Assembly: GCA_018895765.1 (NCBI GenBank)
Contig: JAHINX010000015.1
Coordinates: forward strand, 1 to 16,522
Reading direction: 5' to 3'
Source: Patescibacteria group bacterium
GTDB lineage: Bacteria > Patescibacteriota > Patescibacteriia > GCA-002772895
DNA: 16,522 nucleotides
Shown one piece after another: positions 1-7,356 of this stretch. Every line of letters starts with the position of its first letter. Positions within the stretch are counted from its first letter, which is position 1. The position numbers and the translations under genes are program-made. The notes beneath the pieces were generated by a model, which saw nothing but the letters and a program-made list of their open reading frames with translations, did no database searches and was not told where the DNA came from.

Positions 1-96
1 AATGTTCTTGCCGGAACACTAGGCTTCAAAAAAAGAGATTTTTTTGAGGTAAGTGATGAAAAAGAAAAAGAAGCGCCTCAGGTTAAATTTGAATAG
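1..96 (+). CDS. lemA: LemA family protein, C-terminal fragment
   Basis: The first frame is open from base 1 to a TAG at 94-96 and encodes 31 residues that read as the C-terminus of a LemA family membrane protein: a GFKKRDFFEV segment followed by a charged tail ending in KVKF-like residues. LemA proteins usually end in a phenylalanine-rich F-G-F-K-x-x-x-F-F segment and a short acidic tail, and lemA commonly lies directly before htpX, as here. Only the end is visible; the start lies outside the window. Family assignment rests on this short match plus the neighbour, so it is good but not certain. LemA is an inner-membrane protein with a long helical periplasmic region; its function is poorly defined. 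Confidence 0.75.
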   Translation, partial: NVLAGTLGFKKRDFFEVSDEKEKEAPQVKFE

Positions 97-100
97 AAAT

Positions 101-976
101 ATGTATAGTCAGATTGACGCGAATAAAAGAAAATCAGCAATTTTGATAATGGTATTTATTGCCATTATCTTGGTATTGGGCTGGCTCATGGCAGAAGGGC
201 TGGGATATGGATATGAAATGTTGGTTTTTGCGGCTGTTTTTGCAGGTTTGATGTCTTTGGGAGGGTATTATGCCGGCGACAGAGTAGCACTCGCCTCATC
301 GGGCGCAAAAGGCCCGATTAAAAAATCGGACAACCCATATGTTTATCGGATAGTAGAAAATCTTTGTATTGCCTCAGGATTACAGATGCTAAAAATTTAT
401 ATAATAAATGATAGCGCACCCAATGCCTTTGCCTGCGGCAGAGATCCTGAACATGCTTCTATCGCGCTTACGACGGGGATTATTGAACGGCTGGAAAATG
501 AAGAGCTCGAAGGTGTAATTGCGCACGAACTTTGTCATATAAAAAATTATGACATCAGGTTGATGACAATTATTGTGGTTTTAGTTGGTATTATTTCTAT
601 TTTGGTAAATTGGTTTTATCGTATTAGTTTTTTTGGCGGCAGGGACCGTGATAATCGCGCAGGGGGTATTTTAGCGATTATCGGTATTGTTGCCATAATA
701 CTTTCGCCAATTATCGCAGAACTCATAAAATTAGCAATTTCCCGCAAGCGCGAATTTTTAGCCGATGCGTCAGGCGTGTTACTTACCCGTTATCCCGAAG
801 GACTTGCTAGCGCGCTTTTAAAAATCAGCACATATACCGCGCCAATGAAAAATGCGAATTCCGGCACGGCGCATTTATTTATCGCCAATCCCTTTGGTAA
901 GAAAAATATTTCAAAACTATTTTCAACTCATCCGCCGATTGAAGAGAGGGTTAAAGCGTTGCGGAAGATGGCGTAA
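101..976 (+). CDS. htpX: HtpX-like membrane zinc metalloprotease (M48)
   Basis: Integral membrane zinc endopeptidase that degrades misfolded membrane proteins, with its active site facing the cytoplasm. The M48 zinc motif HELCH lies at residues 142-146 (two His ligands and the catalytic Glu), and a downstream EFLADASG at about 218-225 supplies the Glu ligand. Membrane segments lie at about 14-32, 38-55, 160-178 and 190-210. The ATG at 101 gives 291 residues, the usual HtpX length, and begins with the family's YSQIDANKRKS stretch. A GTG at 53 is in frame and has a GAGG before it, but it would overlap lemA by 44 bases and add only a lysine-rich stretch, so 101 is preferred. It follows lemA by 4 bases and ends 1 base before murI. 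Confidence 0.9.
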   Translation: MYSQIDANKRKSAILIMVFIAIILVLGWLMAEGLGYGYEMLVFAAVFAGLMSLGGYYAGDRVALASSGAKGPIKKSDNPYVYRIVENLCIASGLQMLKIYIINDSAPNAFACGRDPEHASIALTTGIIERLENEELEGVIAHELCHIKNYDIRLMTIIVVLVGIISILVNWFYRISFFGGRDRDNRAGGILAIIGIVAIILSPIIAELIKLAISRKREFLADASGVLLTRYPEGLASALLKISTYTAPMKNANSGTAHLFIANPFGKKNISKLFSTHPPIEERVKALRKMA

Positions 977-977
977 A

Positions 978-1760
978 ATGAAAATTAAATTTATGATTGG
1001 AATTTTTGATTCCGGCGTGGGCGGATTAACCGTTGTCCGAGAACTCCGTAAAACTTTGCCAGAATATGATTTGATTTATTTTGGCGACACGGCCCGTACG
1101 CCATATGGAAATAAGAGCAAAGAGACAATTATAAAATACGCATTAGAAGATGCGGATTTTCTTATTAAGCGCGGCGCGCGCGTTTTGGTGGTTGCCTGTA
1201 ATACGGTTTCCGCGTTGGGGATTGAAGCTTTGCGGAAGAAATATCCCGAAATGCCGATTTTTGAAGTTATAACTCCTGCAGTTGGAAAAGCCGTAGAATT
1301 ATCAAAAAACAAACGGATCGGAATAATCGGTACTCGGGCGACAATCGGTTCGGGAATTTATGAGGAAAAAATAACGGAAAAAGGAAAATTTCAAATTACT
1401 TCACAGGCTTGCCCGCTTTTTGTTCCTTTCATAGAAGAGGGCTGGATCCGGCAGAGAGAATTGAAAATGATTGCAAAGAGATATCTATCGCAATTTAGAA
1501 ATTTTAACATAGATGTTTTAATTTTGGGATGCACGCATTATCCGATTATAAAGGATATCATCCAAATGAAGACCGGTCGGCGTGTAAAGCTTATTGATTC
1601 TGCCGAAAGCATTGCGCAAGAAATTAAAAATTTTTTGAAAGATAATGATTTGAAGTTATCAAAAACAGGGAAGCTAGAAATTTTTGTTTCCGACAAAACA
1701 ACTCAGTGTCAAAAAATTGCAGATAAAGTTTTAGGAACTTCCACAATACAACAAGTATGA
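978..1760 (+). CDS. murI: Glutamate racemase
   Basis: Cytoplasmic enzyme that interconverts L- and D-glutamate, supplying D-Glu for the peptidoglycan stem peptide. The family N-terminus IGIFDSGVGGLTV is present, with the conserved Asp-Ser pair. Both catalytic cysteines are in place: C74 in VACNTVS and C185 in LGCTHYP, with H187 following. The ATG at 978 gives 260 residues, a normal length. A second ATG at 993 is possible but has no ribosome-binding site. The frame is open upstream into htpX, but that part has no family match. The gene starts 1 base after htpX and its TGA overlaps the next ATG (ATGA at 1757-1760), which indicates translational coupling in one operon. Confidence 0.95.
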   Translation: MKIKFMIGIFDSGVGGLTVVRELRKTLPEYDLIYFGDTARTPYGNKSKETIIKYALEDADFLIKRGARVLVVACNTVSALGIEALRKKYPEMPIFEVITPAVGKAVELSKNKRIGIIGTRATIGSGIYEEKITEKGKFQITSQACPLFVPFIEEGWIRQRELKMIAKRYLSQFRNFNIDVLILGCTHYPIIKDIIQMKTGRRVKLIDSAESIAQEIKNFLKDNDLKLSKTGKLEIFVSDKTTQCQKIADKVLGTSTIQQV

Positions 1761-2929
1761 AAATAGCCATCTTATCAAATTTATTTCCGCCAAATTCTTA
1801 TGGCGGAGCAGAGCAGGCCGCAAAGGCGCAAGCGGAAAAATTGTCGCGCGAAGGTAATGACGTTTTTATAATTACATTAGCGCCCACAAAAGGGTTAGGG
1901 GGGATTAATAAAATCTATTATCTCAAGTCCCGCAATATCTTTAATTACTATAATATTGGCAAAAAGCCGGTTTGGTTTCGTTTTCTCTGGCATATCATAG
2001 ATACTTTTAATTTTTGTCTTGCAAATGATATTGTAAAAATTTTAAAGCGTGAGAAGCCGGATTTGGTAATCTGTCATAACCTTAAGGGTTTATCATTTTT
2101 GACTCCATTCAAAATTCAAAATTCAAAATTCAAAATTCATTTTGTGGTTCACGACGTTTCACTTTATACGCCGAGCGGGCTAATAGAATGGGGAAAAGAA
2201 AATTCTTGGGAGCATACTGGAATATTAACGCGCGCTTATAGGTTTTTTACTCGTCGACTTATGGGCTATCCGGAAAAAGCATTCTTTCCATCAGCTTGGC
2301 TTTTAAATTTTTATCGTAAAAATGGATTTTTTATAAATCAGGAAAAAATATATAAACCGAATGATGTTGGTTTTGTTTGCGATAATAAATCAATCAACAA
2401 TCAACAATTAACAATTAACAATTTTTTATTCGTCGGTAAGCTTGAACGCCACAAAGGAATTCTGTTGCTCTTGAATGTTTTCGAAAAATTGACAGCCGGG
2501 CTGTCATCCCGAGCGAAGCCCGCCGATTCGGCGGGCAAGTCGAGGGATCTCATAACTTCAAAAAAATTAGCAGATGAGATTTCTCCACAAGGTCGAAATG
2601 ACAAAATAGTGTTGCACATCATAGGCGACGGTTCTTTAATGCCGGAAGTAAAAAAATACGCAGAAAAGAACCTGAATATAAAAATCCACGGGACACTGCC
2701 GCGGGGAGAACTACAAAAATTTTATGCGCAGGCGAAAGCAGTCATTGTGCCCTCTATCGTATATGAAAATGCTCCAAACGTAGTTTACGAAGCCCTCTCT
2801 TGCGGCGCGCCGGTAATTGTCTCCCGCATTGGCGGCGCCTATGAGCCGATCCGTGATGGCGAAAATGGAGATACGTTTAATCCTGGCGACGCAGAAGATT
2901 TGGCAGAAAAGATAAAAAAATATATATAA
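1757..2929 (+). CDS. GT4-family glycosyltransferase with in-frame repeat insertions
   Basis: GT-B fold, retaining glycosyltransferase of family GT4, predicted to move a sugar from a nucleotide-sugar onto a lipid-linked or polysaccharide acceptor at the cytoplasmic membrane face. The N-terminus (IAILSNLFPP, then a glycine-rich GGAE loop) is typical of GT4 acceptor domains. The donor domain carries FVGKLERHKG, HIIGDG and the E-x7-E motif at E337 and E345 (VYENAPNVVYEAL). Donor and acceptor cannot be read from sequence. Three stretches look foreign to the fold: a heptamer array encoding about residues 118-128, another encoding about 212-222, and a 100-bp palindromic repeat encoding about 249-282 between the KLERHKG segment and HIIGDG. 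All keep the frame open. The start overlaps the murI stop by four bases and there is no Shine-Dalgarno. A strong terminator follows. Confidence 0.88.
   Translation: MKIAILSNLFPPNSYGGAEQAAKAQAEKLSREGNDVFIITLAPTKGLGGINKIYYLKSRNIFNYYNIGKKPVWFRFLWHIIDTFNFCLANDIVKILKREKPDLVICHNLKGLSFLTPFKIQNSKFKIHFVVHDVSLYTPSGLIEWGKENSWEHTGILTRAYRFFTRRLMGYPEKAFFPSAWLLNFYRKNGFFINQEKIYKPNDVGFVCDNKSINNQQLTINNFLFVGKLERHKGILLLLNVFEKLTAGLSSRAKPADSAGKSRDLITSKKLADEISPQGRNDKIVLHIIGDGSLMPEVKKYAEKNLNIKIHGTLPRGELQKFYAQAKAVIVPSIVYENAPNVVYEALSCGAPVIVSRIGGAYEPIRDGENGDTFNPGDAEDLAEKIKKYI
2107..2138 (+). repeat. In-gene heptamer array (ATTCAAA)n
   Basis: Four exact tandem copies of ATTCAAA plus a partial fifth, inside the glycosyltransferase gene. 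Because 7 is not a multiple of 3, the array is read in all three phases and yields FKIQNSKFKIH at residues 118-128. Confidence 0.9.
2391..2423 (+). repeat. In-gene heptamer array (CAATYAA)n
   Basis: Two copies of CAATCAA, two of CAATTAA and a partial fifth copy in tandem, inside the same glycosyltransferase gene, encoding an Asn/Gln/Ile-rich stretch (about residues 212-222). It has the same 7-bp period as the array at 2107 but a different unit. Confidence 0.85.
2503..2602. repeat. In-frame palindromic repeat element
   Basis: About 100 bp with imperfect inverted ends: GTCATCCCGAGCGAAG followed by GTCGAGGGATCTCAT on the left, and the complement of GTCATTTCGACC and GAGAAATCTCAT on the right. 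A nested perfect hairpin, CCCGCCGATTCGGCGGG (2519-2535), interrupts the left arm. The end sequence resembles a palindromic repeat widespread in intergenic regions of many bacteria. Here it is translated in frame within the glycosyltransferase. A short inverted repeat GACAGC/GCTGTC (2491-2505) overlaps its left edge. Confidence 0.85.
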
Positions 2930-2957
2930 AAAAATCCCGTATTTGCGGGGTTTTTTT
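2928..2957 (+). terminator. Rho-independent terminator after the glycosyltransferase
   Basis: A 12-bp stem (seven A-T pairs, one T-G, then CCCG/CGGG) closes a 6-base loop and is followed by a run of seven T. It begins within the TAA stop. The A-run on the left side could let it act on the opposite strand as well. Confidence 0.85.
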
Positions 2958-2977
2958 ATGAGGTGTGATGATTTGGA

Positions 2978-2997
2978 AATAATATAACAATATTATT
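2978..2997. repeat. AT-only inverted repeat between convergent genes
   Basis: AATAATAT, loop AACA, ATATTATT: a perfect 8-bp stem in the short gap between the convergent genes. It is weak as a hairpin and may help end transcription of the minus-strand gene. Confidence 0.4.
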
Positions 2998-3013
2998 AGC
3001 TAGTTAGTATAAT

Positions 3014-4999
3014 TTATTTTAGTATCACAATATTCTTATCTTCGTACAAAACTTCCATATTTACTTTTAGCCCCTCTTTTATTTTTTCATAATTTTCCCA
3101 GTAGCTTGGGAGGGCGACATAGGCGCGTTCTGCGCCGGTCAATGTGCGCGCGTTTTGCACAGCACGGTATCCGGCATTATTATATATAAGATTTAAAAAC
3201 TCATTATATAAGGGCCCGCCGGTCGGTATCGGGTAGTAGAATACTTCGCCTAGAGGAGTATTATAATATTTTTTAAAGCCATCTATCTTCAGCGCAGTAG
3301 CGCTTATGGTTTGGTCGGAAAGGACCACGTAATCATTATCGCTCGCGTCTTTTTTAATTTTATTTACCGAATTAATCATCCAACTCGTTATATTTTTTCC
3401 TTTATCGTTTTGATAGTCGTCATACCGGGGATATGTCAGATAAAAATTTGTAGTAATTAAAAGCGCGAAAAGACAGGCAAAAAAAAGTTTTAGGACAGAA
3501 CCCCCCCTAGCCCCCCCTTTGAAAGGGGGGGGAGAAGAAATATACGAATACATTTTTTGTACAGCCAAAATAAAATATGGCGCTAGAAATAAAATTGAAA
3601 TATAAAAGATTCTTTCGGGATAATTTTTTTGTTCATAATCTATAAGGTAAGAAAAATCAATAAAAATTCTGGTTATAAAGAAACTGGCGGTTGAAATAAG
3701 AAAAATATGTAGCGGGAATTGACTAATCTGTTTTTTGTACTTTCTTGCCGCCCAAAGCGCCAGGATAATTATAGCGGGCAGAAGCAGATATTGTGCCAGA
3801 TAGAAGATATCGAGCCAAAAGTTAAAGTTTTGTTTAAATCCGCCAAAAGTCAGCAGGCTCCAATAGTGGGAGAACGATTCTTTAAACTCAAGATGAAGAT
3901 TGAGTGTTCCGCTGGATTTTATTGAAAGAAGCATAAAGGCAAGAGGTATTGCCAGAGCGCCGACGAACATTATCATTTTTTTTCGTTTCCATCTTAAAAG
4001 CGCGGTATAAATAAAGGCGGCAATGCCGGTTATGGGATGTATCAGGAATATTGCCAGCGGGATAAACCACTTTTTATATCTGTTAAGTGAAAGAAAAATA
4101 AAAAATATAAGAAGAAGATTGGCAAAACCTTGAGGGGTCGTAACGATAAAATAGGATAATGGAAAAAGCAGGAGCGATAGAATGGCAATTGGACTTTTTA
4201 TATTCAGTGATTTTTTTGCCAGCTCAAAAACAGCGATAGCCAATATGCCAGACGATATTGGCAATAAAAATTTATCTAAAAATTCTATCCCTATCCCCAT
4301 TGTTTTATTTAAAAATATATTAATCCCATAAAGCCCGATATACTGAAGCGGTTTTGGTGTTATTGTGCCAAAATCCAAAATATATTTCTGAGTCGCCTCA
4401 TGGACGAACTGATCAAACCCATACCCGAATTTATATACAAAGGCGGCAACAGAAAAAAATATAAAAAAGTGAATTGCCAAAGCTGGCGCAGAATTTTTTT
4501 TGTTCAATAAGAAAATGAGCAAAAGTGTCGCTAAAAAAAATAAAGGAAGATAAAGACGCGGCAATATTTGCCAAGGAGTTTTTATAATGTCCAAAGAAAC
4601 GGAAGATAGTGCAAGATAAATTAAAATTCCGGCTGGAATAAGATATAATACTAGCAAGATGTCTTTTTTTGTGAAGGATAACTTAGGTAGGGCTAATTTA
4701 TAATTTTTAGTTTTCAGAAAAATAATAAATAAGATTATAATTATTGCCAATTTGCCAAGCGAGGCGAAATAAAAAAATAAGGAAGCAATGAATGCTACCA
4801 GCGCAAAAATAAGCAATGTTCCAATAGCCAGTTTTGAGTTATTGATCGAGCCCTCTATTTTTGAGCCATAAGCCATCCCTGCTAGAATAAAGAGAAAGCT
4901 TCCTATTATTATATGCAAAAAAAGCGGTAAAATAGGCAAAAATAAGTTAAAGATTATAACTATTGCTAAAATTAGGTAAATTTTGTTATAATTATACAT
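3014..4999 (-). CDS. Large polytopic membrane protein, possibly GT-C-like
   Basis: A 661-residue protein with about a dozen hydrophobic helices over residues 1-520 and a soluble C-terminal part (about 525-661). I do not recognise a named family. The stretch D196-x3-H200-E201 followed by ILDFGTITPKPLQYIGLYG sits after a helix in a loop and resembles the acidic first-loop motif and xxxGxxxP context of GT-C sugar transferases that use lipid-linked donors. This is only a suggestion; a polymerase or flippase role is also possible. The ATG has an AGAGG five bases upstream on the minus strand. Residues 489-501 (SPPPFKGGARGGS) come from a C/G palindromic repeat in the loop before the last membrane helix. 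The gene stands alone on the minus strand, converging on the glycosyltransferase. Confidence 0.75.
   Translation of the reverse strand: MYNYNKIYLILAIVIIFNLFLPILPLFLHIIIGSFLFILAGMAYGSKIEGSINNSKLAIGTLLIFALVAFIASLFFYFASLGKLAIIIILFIIFLKTKNYKLALPKLSFTKKDILLVLYLIPAGILIYLALSSVSLDIIKTPWQILPRLYLPLFFLATLLLIFLLNKKNSAPALAIHFFIFFSVAAFVYKFGYGFDQFVHEATQKYILDFGTITPKPLQYIGLYGINIFLNKTMGIGIEFLDKFLLPISSGILAIAVFELAKKSLNIKSPIAILSLLLFPLSYFIVTTPQGFANLLLIFFIFLSLNRYKKWFIPLAIFLIHPITGIAAFIYTALLRWKRKKMIMFVGALAIPLAFMLLSIKSSGTLNLHLEFKESFSHYWSLLTFGGFKQNFNFWLDIFYLAQYLLLPAIIILALWAARKYKKQISQFPLHIFLISTASFFITRIFIDFSYLIDYEQKNYPERIFYISILFLAPYFILAVQKMYSYISSPPPFKGGARGGSVLKLFFACLFALLITTNFYLTYPRYDDYQNDKGKNITSWMINSVNKIKKDASDNDYVVLSDQTISATALKIDGFKKYYNTPLGEVFYYPIPTGGPLYNEFLNLIYNNAGYRAVQNARTLTGAERAYVALPSYWENYEKIKEGLKVNMEVLYEDKNIVILK
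3501..3532. repeat. In-frame C/G palindromic repeat
   Basis: Seven C, TAG, then CCCCCCCTTT-G-AAAGGGGGGG with one extra G. The core is a perfect 10-bp inverted repeat around a single base. It lies inside the minus-strand membrane protein gene and is translated as PPPFKGGARGG. The sequence has the look of an intergenic repeat captured inside a gene. Confidence 0.8.
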
Positions 5000-5163
5000 A
5001 GGAGCCTCTGATAAACATTGCGCCGTAGCGAAATTTTCAAATTTTGAGACAAAATCACTGAATAAGTTTTGCGGTTTATCTGTAAGTTAAGCCAAAAAAC
5101 TTTGAAGCGATTTTGGCCAAAATTTGGGAATTGCAGTAGGAGATATGTTTTTCAGAGGTTCCT
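5000..5163. repeat. Divergent spacer bounded by a 19-bp inverted repeat
   Basis: The arms at 5000-5018 and 5145-5163 match at 17 of 19 positions when one is reverse-complemented (left arm AGGAGCCTCTGATAAACAT). Each arm holds an AGAGG reading toward its own gene: 5 bases from the start of the minus-strand membrane protein, and about 12 bases from the start of the plus-strand CDP-alcohol gene. Between them lie a perfect 14-bp palindrome ATTTTGGCCAAAAT (5110-5123) and GATAAAC/GTTTATC (5010-5016 and 5074-5080). I see no convincing sigma-70 promoter in either direction. Confidence 0.7.
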
Positions 5164-5170
5164 GTAAAAT

Positions 5171-5779
5171 ATGATACACATAAAAAAAGATATAAAACTG
5201 CTCAATTCGCGTGAAAAGCCATATCCTCACGATTATGTTATAGACCGGCTATTCTTGTGGATTCTCCCGCCTTCTGTCAAGCCCAATCATATCACGATTT
5301 TTCGGATGCTCGCAACCCCGTTTGTTTTTTTATTTGTTATTAGAGAAGACTGGTTGATTGCAGCGCCCGTGTTTATAATAATTGCCTTTACCGATGTTTT
5401 GGATGGAACTATGGCCAGAATGCGCAAAGAGGTTACAGCATGGGGCACTCTTTTTGATCCGGTTGCCGACAAATTTTTAGTCGGAGGGGTTCTATTCATT
5501 TTAATATTAAAATATATAAATATTTTAATAGGGATGGCTATTATCTGTTTAGAGCTTCTTGTAATTATTGGTGCCTGGCTTAAAAAGAACCATGGGACGA
5601 TTGTGAGCGCGAGTCCTTGGGGAAAAACAAAAATGGTTTTGCAGGTATCGGGAATCGCAATGGTTTTGCTCTCGCTTTTGCTTGGCAATGCGACTATTAT
5701 GCTTATCGCCGAATGGACGCTGATTTTATCAATCGGTTTTGCCCTTTTAAGTATTTTTAATAGAGGCCTATCATTATAA
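5171..5779 (+). CDS. CDP-alcohol phosphatidyltransferase family protein (PgsA-like)
   Basis: Membrane enzyme that joins a CDP-activated lipid to an alcohol in phospholipid synthesis. The family signature D-x2-DG-x2-AR-x8-G-x3-D-x3-D is complete: D75, D78, G79, A82, R83, G92, D96 and D100, which bind the divalent metal and the CDP group. Hydrophobic segments lie around 44-72, 102-130 and 150-195. The length, 202 residues, suits PgsA (phosphatidylglycerophosphate synthase), but the alcohol cannot be deduced, so phosphatidylinositol-phosphate or cardiolipin-type activity remains open. It is the first gene of a plus-strand run; the next gene starts 12 bases after its stop. Confidence 0.88.
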   Translation: MIHIKKDIKLLNSREKPYPHDYVIDRLFLWILPPSVKPNHITIFRMLATPFVFLFVIREDWLIAAPVFIIIAFTDVLDGTMARMRKEVTAWGTLFDPVADKFLVGGVLFILILKYINILIGMAIICLELLVIIGAWLKKNHGTIVSASPWGKTKMVLQVSGIAMVLLSLLLGNATIMLIAEWTLILSIGFALLSIFNRGLSL

Positions 5780-5791
5780 ATCACTATTGAC

Positions 5792-7354
5792 ATGAAAGAA
5801 AAATTTTTTATAGGGGGGTTGGCAATCCTTTTTTTTATTATTTATTGCTGGTATAACGTAGTGTCGCCGCCGCTTTTTAATTCTCCGGATGAAACGGCAT
5901 ATAATTTTTTTATAACCCGCTATATTGCAAACGGTGATTTTTTTGCGCCAGCGCCTTTAAATAATTTTTTAGAAAATGCCTTACATCCGCGGAGTATATC
6001 TTTCAATGGCTATTCTTTGGTTCCGCAGGGTTTTCTTGGGTTGCCCCTTATTTACGGATTTTTTGGAAAAATATTTTCTGCCGGGGCGCTTATATTTTTC
6101 ACCCCGCTTTTAGCAATTTTGGGAGCACTTGCTTTTTATGGCATTATGAAAAATATATTTGGCAAAAAAAACGCTCTTTTTTCTTTTATTATTTTTCTGT
6201 CATTTCCACCGCTATGGTATTATGCCTCGCGTTATTTGTATTCCAACGTTCCTTTTGTCTCTCTTTTATTGATGTCATTATGGCTTGGGCAATACGGGCT
6301 TACAAAAAAAGGGCGGATAAGATATTTATTGTTTTTTGCGGTTGCTTTTGGGCTCGCGCTAGTAATAAGGCCGGTTGAAGCAGTCTGGGTTTTACCGTTA
6401 TTCTTTTTAATATTATATTTTTATAGAAAAGATATCTCTTTTATAAAAGTTTTATATACCTTCATTTTAATAGGGTTTTTGTCATTGCCGTTTTTAGCGC
6501 AAAATGGCGCGCTCTATGGAGATTTTTTTGGAAGCGGCTATACTTTGGAAAAAAATATTTTAAACGACGGAAGCATCGTGTCCTCGCCTAATGTTTTTAA
6601 AAAAATTTTTATTTTTGGTTTTGATTTACGCGCGGTTATGAAGAACGCGATCAATATTTTATTTAAGTATTTGTGGTGGTATAGCTTGCCGGCGCTTCTT
6701 GGATTTTTTATCTGGCTTATTGGGAAAAAAGATGCAAATCAAAAAAAGTATTTTTTAATTTTTACTATTTTTTCGCTTTGGCTTTTAATCTTTTATGGAA
6801 GCGGAAAATTTTTGGATAATCCCGCTGGACGGATTACGCTGGGCGATTCGCATTTCCGCTATTGGTTGCCGATTTTTATTGCCGGCATGCCCTTTATTTA
6901 TATTTTTTGGAGCGCCGTATTAAAACGCTTCAAAAAAACCTTGCCACTAATTTTATTTTTTGTTATTGGGCTTTCTTTTTATAATGTTTATTTTGAAGTA
7001 GACGACGGGCTTGTTGCGGTTTTGAAAAATTTGGATAAAAATTATGAGATAAAAATGCAGGTGGAAAAAATAGTTTTGCCGGAGGACATTATAATTACGG
7101 GACGGCAGGATAAAATATTTTTTCCGGAAAGAAGTGTATTGTATACGGAAAACATAAGAGATGGTAGACTTCTACAGAAGATTAGCGCGCTAAATACTGA
7201 AAAATTTTATTATTACACTATTGGTATAAATAATGAAGAACTGACCGCACTAAATAATTATTTGGAAATTTATGGATTTCGTTTGGAGAGAATCCAGATA
7301 TTTGGTAAAGAAGTATTATATAAATTGATAAAGATAAATAAATATATTGTTTAA
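5792..7354 (+). CDS. GT-C-type polytopic membrane glycosyltransferase (PMT/ArnT-like)
   Basis: A 520-residue protein with roughly ten hydrophobic helices and a C-terminal soluble part (about 405-520). After the first helix (about 6-22) the external loop carries SPDE at 31-34, the acidic motif expected in GT-C enzymes that take sugar from a polyprenyl-phosphate donor (protein mannosyltransferase, ArnT and related families). That supports sugar transfer on the outer face of the membrane, but substrate and acceptor are unknown. It lies 12 bases after the CDP-alcohol gene and 2 bases before the next gene, so the three are probably co-transcribed. The codons are strongly AT-biased like the neighbours. 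Confidence 0.75.
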   Translation: MKEKFFIGGLAILFFIIYCWYNVVSPPLFNSPDETAYNFFITRYIANGDFFAPAPLNNFLENALHPRSISFNGYSLVPQGFLGLPLIYGFFGKIFSAGALIFFTPLLAILGALAFYGIMKNIFGKKNALFSFIIFLSFPPLWYYASRYLYSNVPFVSLLLMSLWLGQYGLTKKGRIRYLLFFAVAFGLALVIRPVEAVWVLPLFFLILYFYRKDISFIKVLYTFILIGFLSLPFLAQNGALYGDFFGSGYTLEKNILNDGSIVSSPNVFKKIFIFGFDLRAVMKNAINILFKYLWWYSLPALLGFFIWLIGKKDANQKKYFLIFTIFSLWLLIFYGSGKFLDNPAGRITLGDSHFRYWLPIFIAGMPFIYIFWSAVLKRFKKTLPLILFFVIGLSFYNVYFEVDDGLVAVLKNLDKNYEIKMQVEKIVLPEDIIITGRQDKIFFPERSVLYTENIRDGRLLQKISALNTEKFYYYTIGINNEELTALNNYLEIYGFRLERIQIFGKEVLYKLIKINKYIV

Positions 7355-7356
7355 TT

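Noticed and set aside
53..100. Upstream GTG start for htpX
   Set aside because: It has a GAGG in front, but it overlaps the lemA end and would add a lysine-rich stretch not seen in the family; the ATG at 101 gives the normal N-terminus.
852..977. N-terminal extension of murI
   Set aside because: It is an out-of-frame reading of the htpX end; the family N-terminus begins after 978.
5000..5170. Riboswitch in the divergent spacer
   Set aside because: There are inverted repeats and a palindrome but no conserved riboswitch core that I can recognise, and the palindrome is symmetric as DNA.
5287..5793. 168-residue minus-strand open frame
   Set aside because: It lies opposite the CDP-alcohol transferase, which has an intact signature motif; the antisense translation has no recognisable features.
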